From Pseudomonadota bacterium (lineage in GTDB: Bacteria > Pseudomonadota > Gammaproteobacteria > Xanthomonadales > Rhodanobacteraceae): 52,912 nt of DNA. This document shows positions 42,455-50,752 of this stretch, piece by piece. The stretch is from NCBI GenBank assembly GCA_021815695.1, contig JAKAZT010000002.1:1-52912 (forward strand), in the 5' to 3' direction. Made by a program: the position numbers and the translations under genes. The notes under the pieces were generated by a model, which ran no database searches, was not told the origin of the DNA, and saw only the letters and a program-made list of their open reading frames with translations. Position 1 is the first letter of the stretch, and each line of letters starts with the position of its first letter.

Positions 42455-43473
42455 TGCTGGTGGTCGGCTTCGACGGCATCGAGCTGGGCGCGCGTGAACG
42501 CGCGCTGCTGGCGGCGGAGGAAATCAGCGGCGTGATCCTGTTCTCGCGCAACTTTCGCGACCGCGCCCAGGTCACCGACCTGATCGATGCGCTGCGCGCA
42601 CTGCGCGGCGCCGACTTCCTGGTCAGCGTGGACCAGGAGGGCGGACCGGTGCAGCGCTTCCGCGAGGGGTTCACCCGCCTGCCGGCGCTGGCGCGCATCG
42701 GCGCGCTGTACGACCGCGATCCCGCCGCCGCGATCGCGCGTGCCGAGGAGCATGCCTGGGTGATGGCCAGCGAGATGCGCGCGCTGGATATCGATCTGTC
42801 GTTCGCGCCGGTCGCCGACCTCGCGCGCGGCAATCGTGCGATCGGCGTACGTGCCCTGCACGCCGAACCCGATGCCTGCGCCACCCTGGTGCAGGCCTAT
42901 GTGCGCGGCATGCATCTGGCCGGCATGGCGGCGACGGCCAAGCACTTTCCCGGTCACGGCTCGGTGCGCGAAGACACCCATGTCGCCGCCGCCAGCGATC
43001 CGCGCGATCTGGAGCGGTTGCATGCCGCCGATCTGCTGCCGTTCGCGGCCGCGTTCGAGGCCGGCGCCGAGGCGGTGATGATGGCGCACGTGGCCTATCC
43101 GGCGGTCGATCCGCAGCCGGCCGGTTACGCGCGGGTGTGGATCGAGGACATCCTGCGCGGCGAGATGGGCTTTGGCGGCATCGTCTTCAGCGACGACATC
43201 GGCATGGCCGCTGCGCAGTCCGCGGGCGGCATCGGCGCACGCATTCATGCGCACCTCGATGCCGGTTGCGATCTGGTGCTGGTGTGCGCGCCGGCGCTGG
43301 TCGAGGAAGCGCTGGCTTGCGTGCGCGGTCGCGCGCGCTGTGATCCGGCGCGCCTGGCCAACCTGCGCGGCGCGGCGGCAGGCAGCTGGGCCAGTCTCGA
43401 GGACAATCCCCAGCGCGCGGCCTTCATCGCCCGGCTGCAGGCACTGCCTATCGTGGACGGAGATCCCGCATGA
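42454..43473 (+). CDS. nagZ: Beta-N-acetylhexosaminidase NagZ
   Basis: GVILFSRNFRD; VDQEGGPVQRFREGF; KHFPGHGSVREDTH; VFSDDIGM. Confidence 0.95.
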   Translation: MLVVGFDGIELGARERALLAAEEISGVILFSRNFRDRAQVTDLIDALRALRGADFLVSVDQEGGPVQRFREGFTRLPALARIGALYDRDPAAAIARAEEHAWVMASEMRALDIDLSFAPVADLARGNRAIGVRALHAEPDACATLVQAYVRGMHLAGMAATAKHFPGHGSVREDTHVAAASDPRDLERLHAADLLPFAAAFEAGAEAVMMAHVAYPAVDPQPAGYARVWIEDILRGEMGFGGIVFSDDIGMAAAQSAGGIGARIHAHLDAGCDLVLVCAPALVEEALACVRGRARCDPARLANLRGAAAGSWASLEDNPQRAAFIARLQALPIVDGDPA

Positions 43474-44027
43474 GTCTGCCTGTCACGCTGGTCGAGGCGC
43501 TGGGCAAAGCCGAGCGCCTGCACGATCGCGCCGCGATCGAGACCGCGATCGCGCGCATGGGCCGCGAGCTGGACGTCCTGCTGGCCGGCGAGCGCGCGGT
43601 GTTCCTCACCGTGATGAACGGCGCGCTGATGTTTGCCGGTGCGCTGGCGCTGTCCGTGCGCAGCGATCTCGAATTCGACTACCTGCACGCCACGCGTTAT
43701 CGCGGCGCCACCCGCGGCGGCGAACTGCACTGGCTGCGCCGCCCGGTGGTCGGGCTGGGCGGGCGCACGGTGATCCTTGCCGACGACATCCTCGACGAGG
43801 GCCACACCCTGGCCGCGGTGCGCGACGCCTGTCGTGCCGCCGGCGCGCGGCGCGTGCTGATCGCAGCGCTGTGCGTCAAGCGCCACGGCCGCTGCGTACC
43901 GGGACTCGCCGCCGACGTCTGCGGCCTCGAGGTGCCCGACCGCTACGTGTTCGGCTACGGCATGGACTTCCAGGACCAGGGCCGCAACCTGCCGGCGATC
44001 TACGCGCTGCCGGAGGAAGGTGCATGA
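43470..44027 (+). CDS. hpt: Hypoxanthine-guanine phosphoribosyltransferase
   Basis: [33 protein letters not shown] loop; translationally coupled to nagZ. Confidence 0.92.
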   Translation: MSLPVTLVEALGKAERLHDRAAIETAIARMGRELDVLLAGERAVFLTVMNGALMFAGALALSVRSDLEFDYLHATRYRGATRGGELHWLRRPVVGLGGRTVILADDILDEGHTLAAVRDACRAAGARRVLIAALCVKRHGRCVPGLAADVCGLEVPDRYVFGYGMDFQDQGRNLPAIYALPEEGA

Positions 44028-44779
44028 GCGACCCCGTCGCGCTGGCCCTGATCGGCGGCACCGGCCTGTACGCGCTGCCGGACATCGAGGTGATCGAGCG
44101 GCGCGCACTGGACACGCCCTGGGGCATGCCCTCGGCACCGCTGGTGCTGGGGCGGCTCCATGGCCGCGTGCTGGTCTTTCTGGCCCGCCACGGCGAGCAC
44201 CATCACCTCGCCCCGCATCGGGTCAACTACCGCGCCAACCTGTGGGCGCTGCACGCGCTGGGCGCGCGTCGCGTGCTCGCCGTCAACGCCGTCGGCGGCA
44301 TCCGCGCCGACCTGGCGCCGCGCACGCTGGCCCTGCCGGACCAGCTGATCGACTACACCTGGGGCCGTGCCGCCAGCTACAGCGACGCCGACGGCGCCGC
44401 GGTGACGCACATCGACTTCGGCGAACCCTACGGCGCGAGCCTGCGCCGGGACGTGCTGCGGGCCGCCCATCGTGCCGGGGTCGCCCTGATCGACGGCGGC
44501 TGCTACGGCGCCACCCAGGGGCCGCGGCTGGAGACGATCGCCGAGATCGCGCGCCTGCGCCGCGACGGCTGCGATCTGGTGGGCATGACCGGCATGCCCG
44601 AGGCCGCATTGGCGCGCGAGCTGGACCTGGACTACGCCTGCCTGGCCGTGGTCGCCAACTGGGCGGCCGGCTGCGATCCCGAGCCGCGCGCGATCACCAT
44701 GGACGAGGTGCAGGCGAACGTCGCCGCCGCCAGTGCCGGCATCCCGGGCCTGCTCGCCGCGCTGCTGGCCATGGCCTGA
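44024..44779 (+). CDS. S-methyl-5'-thioinosine phosphorylase (MTAP/PNP family)
   Basis: [56 protein letters not shown] (Asn rather than Asp in base pocket). Confidence 0.88.
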   Translation: MSDPVALALIGGTGLYALPDIEVIERRALDTPWGMPSAPLVLGRLHGRVLVFLARHGEHHHLAPHRVNYRANLWALHALGARRVLAVNAVGGIRADLAPRTLALPDQLIDYTWGRAASYSDADGAAVTHIDFGEPYGASLRRDVLRAAHRAGVALIDGGCYGATQGPRLETIAEIARLRRDGCDLVGMTGMPEAALARELDLDYACLAVVANWAAGCDPEPRAITMDEVQANVAAASAGIPGLLAALLAMA

Positions 44780-44784
44780 GTCAG

Positions 44785-44806
44785 GCCCGGACCGCCCGGG
44801 CGTTTT
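44785..44806 (+). terminator. Terminator of the nagZ-hpt-MTIP operon
   Basis: GCCCGG-ACCGC-CCGGGC followed by GTTTTC. Confidence 0.6.
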
Positions 44807-44814
44807 CGAGCCGA

Positions 44815-44834
44815 GTTAATCGGCTGCGATTAAC
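44815..44834. promoter_or_regulatory. 8-bp perfect inverted repeat upstream of the csp gene, candidate operator
   Basis: GTTAATCG-GCTG-CGATTAAC. Confidence 0.45.
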
Positions 44835-44869
44835 TGGCCGCAGTCCGCGGCGGCCATCACGGTGCCCGC

Positions 44870-44899
44870 TTGCGAATGTGCCGCCATCGTGGCGATACT
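44870..44899 (+). promoter_or_regulatory. Candidate sigma70 promoter of the csp gene (TTGCGA-N18-GATACT)
   Basis: Motif spacing; followed by a leader of about 75 nt containing hairpin CCCCGC-CGT-GCGGGG (44900-44914). Confidence 0.45.
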
Positions 44900-44979
44900 C
44901 CCCGCCGTGCGGGGATCCGGGGCCACGGGGACAGCCGGATGCCGGACCTGCACTTCTTCCATCGCAAGGGGTGAAGGCA

Positions 44980-45186
44980 ATGTTGCTCGGTACCGTGAAG
45001 TGGTTCAACGACGCCAAGGGTTTCGGTTTCATCGCGCCCGAAGACGGCAGTGAAGACGTGTTCGTGCATTACTCGGCGATCAATGCCGAGGGTTTCCGCT
45101 CCCTGCAACAGGGACAGCGGGTGAGTTTCGAGGTGGTGCAGGGCCCCAAGGGCGCCCAGGCCTCGGGCGTGCAGATCGCCAGCTGA
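44980..45186 (+). CDS. Cold-shock protein (CspA family)
   Basis: [34 protein letters not shown]; 68 aa. Confidence 0.96.
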   Translation: MLLGTVKWFNDAKGFGFIAPEDGSEDVFVHYSAINAEGFRSLQQGQRVSFEVVQGPKGAQASGVQIAS

Positions 45187-45214
45187 TCGATTATCCCCTG
45201 ACCGGATGACGGTA

Positions 45215-45246
45215 CCCCGTGCGCAGTGCGCGCGGGGTTTTTCTTC
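45215..45246 (+). terminator. Intrinsic terminator of the csp gene
   Basis: CCCCGTGCGC-AGT-GCGCGCGGGG-TTTTTCTTC. Confidence 0.85.
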
Positions 45247-45268
45247 GGGAGGCGCAGCGCCGCCGGGG

Positions 45269-47032
45269 TCAGCTGAGAAACTGCAGACGCGCGAGGTCGG
45301 CATACAGCCCGCCCGCGGCGAGCAGACGTTCGTGCGTGCCCTCGGCGACGATGCGGCCGGCATCCATCACCACGATGCGGTCGGCGCGCTGCACGGTGGC
45401 CAGGCGATGCGCGATCACCAGCGTGGTCTGGCCGTAGTGCAGATGTGACAGCGCTTTCTGGATGGCCGCCTCGGATTGCGCATCGAGACTGGCGGTGGCC
45501 TCGTCCAGCAGCAGCACCGGGGCATGCTTGAGCAGGGCGCGGGCGATGGCGATGCGCTGTTTCTGGCCGCCGGACAGGCGCACGCCGCGCTCGCCCAGCG
45601 GCATCGCGTAGGCCTCGGGCAGCGCGCGGATGAATGCGTCGGCCTCGGCGGCCTGCGCGGCGGCGATCACCGCCGCATCGTCGGCATCGGCGCGGCCGAA
45701 GCGGATATTGTCGGCCGCGCTGGCGTGGAAGATCACCGGCTCCTGCGGCACCAGCGCCAGCGCGCGGCGCAGCGCCGCGGGGTCCAGTTCGCGCAGGTCT
45801 GCGCCATCGAGCGTGATGCGCCCCTGCTGCGGATCGTAGAAGCGCAGCAGCAGCTGCAGCACGGTGGTCTTGCCGGCGCCGGAGGGGCCGACCAGTGCGA
45901 CCGTCTCGCCCGAGCGCACGCGCAGGCTGAAGTTCGCCAGCGACAGGGTGTCTGGGCGCGTCGGATAGTGGAACCCCACCTGCTCGAATGCGATTTCGCC
46001 GCGCATCGGTTGCGGCAGCACCCGGGGTTGCGCGGGTGCGACCAGCTGCGGCTGTTCGGCAAGCAGTTCGTTGATGCGCTCCATTGCGCCGGCGGCACGC
46101 TGCACCTCGCCCCAGGTTTCGGCCAGCGCACCGATGGCGCCCGCGGCGAACACGGCGTACAGCACGAACTGGCCGAGCACGCCGGGGCTGAGCTGGCCGG
46201 CGACCACCTCGCGTGCGCCCGTCCACAGCACCAGCGTCACCGCGCCGAATACCAGCACGATGACGGTGGCGGTCAGGCCGGCGCGTGTGCCGATGCGTCG
46301 TTGCGCCATGCGCAGCGCCTGCGTCAGCGCGGCGCGGTAGCGGCCGGCCTCGACGCCCTCGCGCGCATAGGCCTTGACCGTGCTGGCGGCGTTGAGCGTC
46401 TCGTTGGCGATCGCCGCGGTGTCGGCGATGCGGTCCTGATTGCTGCGCGAGAGCTTCTGCACGCGCCGCCCGAACAGCAGGATCGGCAGGATCACGCCGG
46501 GGATCACCAGCGCGGTCATGCCGGCCAGACGCGGCTGGGTCCATGCCATCAGCGCGGCCGCGCCGATCAGGGTGACCGTGCTGCGCAGCGCCACCGAGAC
46601 ACCCGATCCCAGCATGTCCTGCACCACCTGGGTATCGGTGCCCAGGCGCGAGATCACCTCGCCGACCCGCAGCCGCTCGAAAAAGGCCACGTCCTGGCCG
46701 ATCAGGTGCGCGTACAGCCGGTCGCGCAGCGCGGTGACCGCGCGCTCGCCCAGCAACGAGATGCAGAAGTAGCGCCCGGCGGTCGCCAGTGCCAGCACCA
46801 GGGCGATCGCGAACAGCAGCAGGAAGCTGCGGTTGAGCGCGGCCGGGTCGCTGCGGCTGAAGCCGTGGTCGATCATCAGCCGCACGCCGTAGGGCAGTGC
46901 CAGCGTGGAGCTCGAGGACAGCGCCAGAAACGCCACCCAGCCCAGCGCCAGCGCGCGATACGGTCGCACATAGGGCCACAGGCTGGTCAGCGCGCGCAGG
47001 TTGCGCCCGCGCGGTCGGGAGGCGTCGGTCAT
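45269..47032 (-). CDS. ABC exporter half-transporter (MsbA-related, ABCB type)
   Basis: TM domain plus VALVGPSGAGKTTVLQLLLRFYDPQQGRITLDG Walker A; LSGGQKQRIAIARALLKHAPVLLLDEATASLD. Confidence 0.93.
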   Translation of the reverse strand: MTDASRPRGRNLRALTSLWPYVRPYRALALGWVAFLALSSSSTLALPYGVRLMIDHGFSRSDPAALNRSFLLLFAIALVLALATAGRYFCISLLGERAVTALRDRLYAHLIGQDVAFFERLRVGEVISRLGTDTQVVQDMLGSGVSVALRSTVTLIGAAALMAWTQPRLAGMTALVIPGVILPILLFGRRVQKLSRSNQDRIADTAAIANETLNAASTVKAYAREGVEAGRYRAALTQALRMAQRRIGTRAGLTATVIVLVFGAVTLVLWTGAREVVAGQLSPGVLGQFVLYAVFAAGAIGALAETWGEVQRAAGAMERINELLAEQPQLVAPAQPRVLPQPMRGEIAFEQVGFHYPTRPDTLSLANFSLRVRSGETVALVGPSGAGKTTVLQLLLRFYDPQQGRITLDGADLRELDPAALRRALALVPQEPVIFHASAADNIRFGRADADDAAVIAAAQAAEADAFIRALPEAYAMPLGERGVRLSGGQKQRIAIARALLKHAPVLLLDEATASLDAQSEAAIQKALSHLHYGQTTLVIAHRLATVQRADRIVVMDAGRIVAEGTHERLLAAGGLYADLARLQFLS

Positions 47033-47163
47033 GGATCGGGGCAGGTCGGCAGGGAGTCGCGATTGTAGAGGGCGGCGCGTCCCGCGGGGTGACAGGCACG
47101 GCGACAGCCGGCTCGCGGCGGGCCGGTTGGGAACTCGCCGGCGCGCGCTTCCGGGGCGTCGTA

Positions 47164-47745
47164 CTAGGGCGTCCGGCAGCGCCCCTGGCCGCGGGTCTGG
47201 TCAGCCAGCCAGCGTTCCAGCGCGGGCAGGTGCTCGGCGGGCAGGCGCAGGACCAGTGCGGTGCCGCTGCGGGCGGTGGCGTCGAGCGTGGCCTCGAACC
47301 GGGCCAGACGTCCGCGCAGTCGCGCCAGCACGGCCGGCGTGGCCTGCACGTTCGCCGTGATCAGCAGGCGCAGTGACCGCCGCGGCGCGGTGCGCAGGCA
47401 TTCCGCGGCGGTGCCGCCGTAGGCGCGCATCAGCCCGCCGGCGCCGAGCTTGATGCCGCCGAACCAGCGCGACACCAGCACCCCGACGTGATCCAGGCCC
47501 TGACCATCGATCGCCTGCAGGATCGGGCGTCCCGCCGTGCCCGCCGGCTCGCCGTCGTCGCTGCAGCGACAGGCGTCGCCGACGCGATACGCCCAGCCGT
47601 TGTGACTGGCCGCGGCGTCGGTCTGCGCGGTGATCCAGGCGGCTGCCGCGGCGACGTCGTCCACGGACGTGGCCAGGGCCAGGAAGCGGCTGTGGCGGAT
47701 GCGCTGTTCGAAGCGCGCCGGGGCGGCGAGGGTGACGGTCGCCAC
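47164..47745 (-). CDS. YigZ/IMPACT (UPF0029) family protein
   Basis: SRFLALATSVDDV; DDGEPAGTAGRPILQAI; VSRWFGGIKLGAGGLMRAYGG. Confidence 0.92.
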   Translation of the reverse strand: MATVTLAAPARFEQRIRHSRFLALATSVDDVAAAAAWITAQTDAAASHNGWAYRVGDACRCSDDGEPAGTAGRPILQAIDGQGLDHVGVLVSRWFGGIKLGAGGLMRAYGGTAAECLRTAPRRSLRLLITANVQATPAVLARLRGRLARFEATLDATARSGTALVLRLPAEHLPALERWLADQTRGQGRCRTP

Positions 47746-47757
47746 GCTGCGGGTGCT

Positions 47758-49116
47758 TCAGCTCTCGTCGCCGGCCACGCGCAGCCGCAGGCTGCCGTCG
47801 GCGAGGCGGGCCTGCAGGCAGTCGCCGGCACGGGCATCCGCCGCCCGGCGCAGCACACGACCCTCGGTGTCGAGCAGGATCGCGTAGCCGCGTTCCAGCG
47901 TGGCCAGCGGGCTGACCGTCTGCAGCGTCCGCACCATCGCCGCCAGCGCCTGTTGCCGGCGCGGCAGCAGCGTATGCAGCGACGCGGCGAGCCGCCCTTG
48001 CGCCGCCATCAGCCGGCGCCGTGTTTCGGCCAGCGCCCGGCGCGGGTCGTGTGCCTGCAGCCGCGCAGCAAGAATGCCCAGGCGTGCGCGCGCAGCGGCC
48101 AGGCGTGCTCCCGGTGCGTTGCGCAGCCGCGCCGCCAGCATGGCCAGGCGCGCCTGTTGCAGCGCCAGCCGCGTCTGCGGTCGCTGGGTCTGCAGTCGCA
48201 CCCAGCGCTGATCCAGGCCCTGCGCGATCGCGTCGAGGCGACGCCGCAGCGCGCGCGCCGCGCGCTGGTGCAGCACGGTCAGCCGCGCCGCCAGCTCCTG
48301 CGCATCCGGCACCAGCAGTTCGGCGGCGGCGGACGGGGTCGGTGCGCGCAGGTCGGCGGCGAACTCGGCGAGGGTGAAATCGGTTTCGTGACCGATCGCC
48401 GCCACTACCGGCACCGCGCTGGCGGCGACGGCACGCACCACACCCTCGTCGTTGAACGCCCACAGGTCCTCCGCCGCGCCGCCGCCGCGGGTCAGCAGCA
48501 GCACGTCATAGCGGCCGCTGGCGGCGGCGCGTGCCAGCATCGCCGCGATCGCCGGCGGTGCCTCGCGGCCCTGCACCGGTACCGGCAGCAGATCGGCCTC
48601 GACCAGCGGGAAGCGGCGCGCAAGCACGCTCAGCACGTCGCGCACGGCGGCGCCGCTGGCCGACGTGATCACGCCGATGCGCCGCGGCAGCACCGGCAAC
48701 GGCCGCTTGCGCGCGGCATCGAACAGGCCCTCGGTGGCGAGTCTGGCGCGCAGCTCTTCGTAAGCGCGCTGCAGCGCACCCGCGCCGGCGTCCTGCAGGT
48801 GCTCGACGACCAGCTGGAACTCGCCGCGCGGCTCGTACAGCGTCACCCGTGCCCGCAGCAGCACGTGCTGGCCATCGGCGGGCCGGAAGCGCAGCAGCTG
48901 CGCGCGCGGCCGGAACATCGCGCAGCGCACCTGCGCGTGGGCGTCCTTGAGGGTGAAATACAGATGTCCGGAGGCGGGGCGGGCGAGGTTGGACAGCTCG
49001 CCCTCGATCCACAGCAGCGGCAGCGCGTCGTCGAGCAGATCGCGCACCAGCCGCGTCAGCGCGCTCGGCGTGAGCGGACTGCGGTCGGATGCGGTGGAGT
49101 CGGCGGACGCGGCCAT
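47758..49116 (-). CDS. xseA: Exodeoxyribonuclease VII large subunit
   Basis: LWIEGELSNLARPASGHLYFTLKDAHAQVRCAMFR; RIGVITSASGAAVRDVL; LLTRGGGAAEDLWAFND. Confidence 0.96.
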   Translation of the reverse strand: MAASADSTASDRSPLTPSALTRLVRDLLDDALPLLWIEGELSNLARPASGHLYFTLKDAHAQVRCAMFRPRAQLLRFRPADGQHVLLRARVTLYEPRGEFQLVVEHLQDAGAGALQRAYEELRARLATEGLFDAARKRPLPVLPRRIGVITSASGAAVRDVLSVLARRFPLVEADLLPVPVQGREAPPAIAAMLARAAASGRYDVLLLTRGGGAAEDLWAFNDEGVVRAVAASAVPVVAAIGHETDFTLAEFAADLRAPTPSAAAELLVPDAQELAARLTVLHQRAARALRRRLDAIAQGLDQRWVRLQTQRPQTRLALQQARLAMLAARLRNAPGARLAAARARLGILAARLQAHDPRRALAETRRRLMAAQGRLAASLHTLLPRRQQALAAMVRTLQTVSPLATLERGYAILLDTEGRVLRRAADARAGDCLQARLADGSLRLRVAGDES

Positions 49117-49274
49117 CGGACCGCAAAGGCTAGCATGCCGATCCGCGGGTCCTGGGGTGTGTCCCGGAAGTGCGCGCCGGCAATTTCCGATGGATTTCGC
49201 TGCGAGACCAGGCGCAACGCCGTATCGCGCCGAAAGACGCGGGAATGAGTCATGCGTATTTCCGAGACGCTGCG

Positions 49275-50696
49275 CTAGCGCGACGGCGGCCGTCGCCGCA
49301 GGCGCAGGCGCTTGCGCAGCAGGCTGGCGCCGATCCAGCCGCAGAGCAGCGCCAGCGGCCACGCCAGCAACTGCGGCAGCAGCACCGCGAGGATCGCCAG
49401 CGCGAGCAGGAGCAGGCCGCCGGCCAGCAGGGCGCCGCCCTCGGACGGCCCCAGCACGCGGCGGTTGGACAGCGCCGCGCCGACCGTGTTGGCCAGACGC
49501 AGCGCGCCGGCCGCGGCGCGGCTGGAACTGCCGCCGGCGCGACGCGGGCGCGGCGGCGCGGCGCCGCTCGGTCGCGGTCGCCGGCCATCGGCGAGCACGA
49601 TCTCGGTGGCGTTGGCGAGATCGCGTTCGTACTGCTCGGCCATCAAACCGGCGAAGCCCTCGTCGTCGATCGCGGCGTCGAGTTCGAGGTTGGCCAGCCA
49701 GCTCGACAGATTGAGATTGGACGACCCGACCCGTGCCCAGCGGCCGTCGGCGACCGCGGTCTTGGCATGCAGCATGCTGCCGTTCCACTCGAACACGCGG
49801 ATCCCGGCCTCGAGCAGCGGCCGGTAGCCGGCGCGCGAGAGCGCCGCCACCGCATGCAGATTGCTGCTGCCGGGCACCAGCAGACGCACGTCGACGCCGT
49901 CGCGCGCGGCCGACACCAGTCCTTGCACGTAGGTGGGGATGCCGACGAAGTAGGCATCAGTCAGCCACAACGTGCGCTGCGCCATTGCCGCCACCAGCTG
50001 GTCGAGGCGATACAGCCCCGCGGTCTGCGGATGGGTCGCGATCACCCGCAATGCGATGGCTCCGGCTGCCTCGGGCACCGTTGCGACGGGCAGGTCCAGC
50101 GGTTCGCCCAGACCGGCCCAGGAGTCGCGGAAAGCCAGCTCGAGATCGCCCAGCGCGGGGCCGCGGATCACCAGTCCGGTGTCGCGCCACGGCGGCACGC
50201 CGCGCGCCGGATCGCCCAGCCATTTGGCGGCGGCGCAGACGCCCGACAGCGAGCCCCAGACGCCGTCGACCAGCACCAGTTTGCGGTGATCGCGACTGAT
50301 CCAGCCGAACGGGCTGTCGGCGCGCAGCCGGTTGTAAACGCGCACCTCGCCGCCGGCGGCGCGCAGCGGCAGCCAGAACGCGGCGCGCGCATTGCCGAGA
50401 TTGCCCAGCCAGTCGTGGATCACGCACACGCGCGTACCGCGCTGCGCGGCAGCGATCAGGGCGTCGCGCAGGCCGCGGCCGACGGGATCGTCGGCGATGA
50501 TGTAGTTCTCGACGAACACATGCGATCGCGCCGATTCGATCGCCGCCTGCCAGGCGGCAAAATGCGCGGCACCGTCGATCAGCAGTTCGACCGCATTGCC
50601 GGCCACCAGCGGGGCGCCCGCTGCGCGGCTGAGCGCCTGCTCGGCGAGCAGGCGCGCGTGCAGGGTCGGACGCGGCGGCGGGGCGGAGGCATTCAC
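49275..50696 (-). CDS. Phospholipase D-type cardiolipin synthase-like protein (two HKD motifs); probable GTG start
   Basis: HRKLVLVDG and HAKTAVADGRWARVGSSNLN HKD motifs; C-terminal TM segments. Confidence 0.9.
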   Translation of the reverse strand: MNASAPPPRPTLHARLLAEQALSRAAGAPLVAGNAVELLIDGAAHFAAWQAAIESARSHVFVENYIIADDPVGRGLRDALIAAAQRGTRVCVIHDWLGNLGNARAAFWLPLRAAGGEVRVYNRLRADSPFGWISRDHRKLVLVDGVWGSLSGVCAAAKWLGDPARGVPPWRDTGLVIRGPALGDLELAFRDSWAGLGEPLDLPVATVPEAAGAIALRVIATHPQTAGLYRLDQLVAAMAQRTLWLTDAYFVGIPTYVQGLVSAARDGVDVRLLVPGSSNLHAVAALSRAGYRPLLEAGIRVFEWNGSMLHAKTAVADGRWARVGSSNLNLSSWLANLELDAAIDDEGFAGLMAEQYERDLANATEIVLADGRRPRPSGAAPPRPRRAGGSSSRAAAGALRLANTVGAALSNRRVLGPSEGGALLAGGLLLLALAILAVLLPQLLAWPLALLCGWIGASLLRKRLRLRRRPPSR

Positions 50697-50752
50697 GGCC
50701 CGAGTGTAGCCGCCCGTCGCCGGCCGCCGGCCGCATCTGCGAAGATCCGCCC

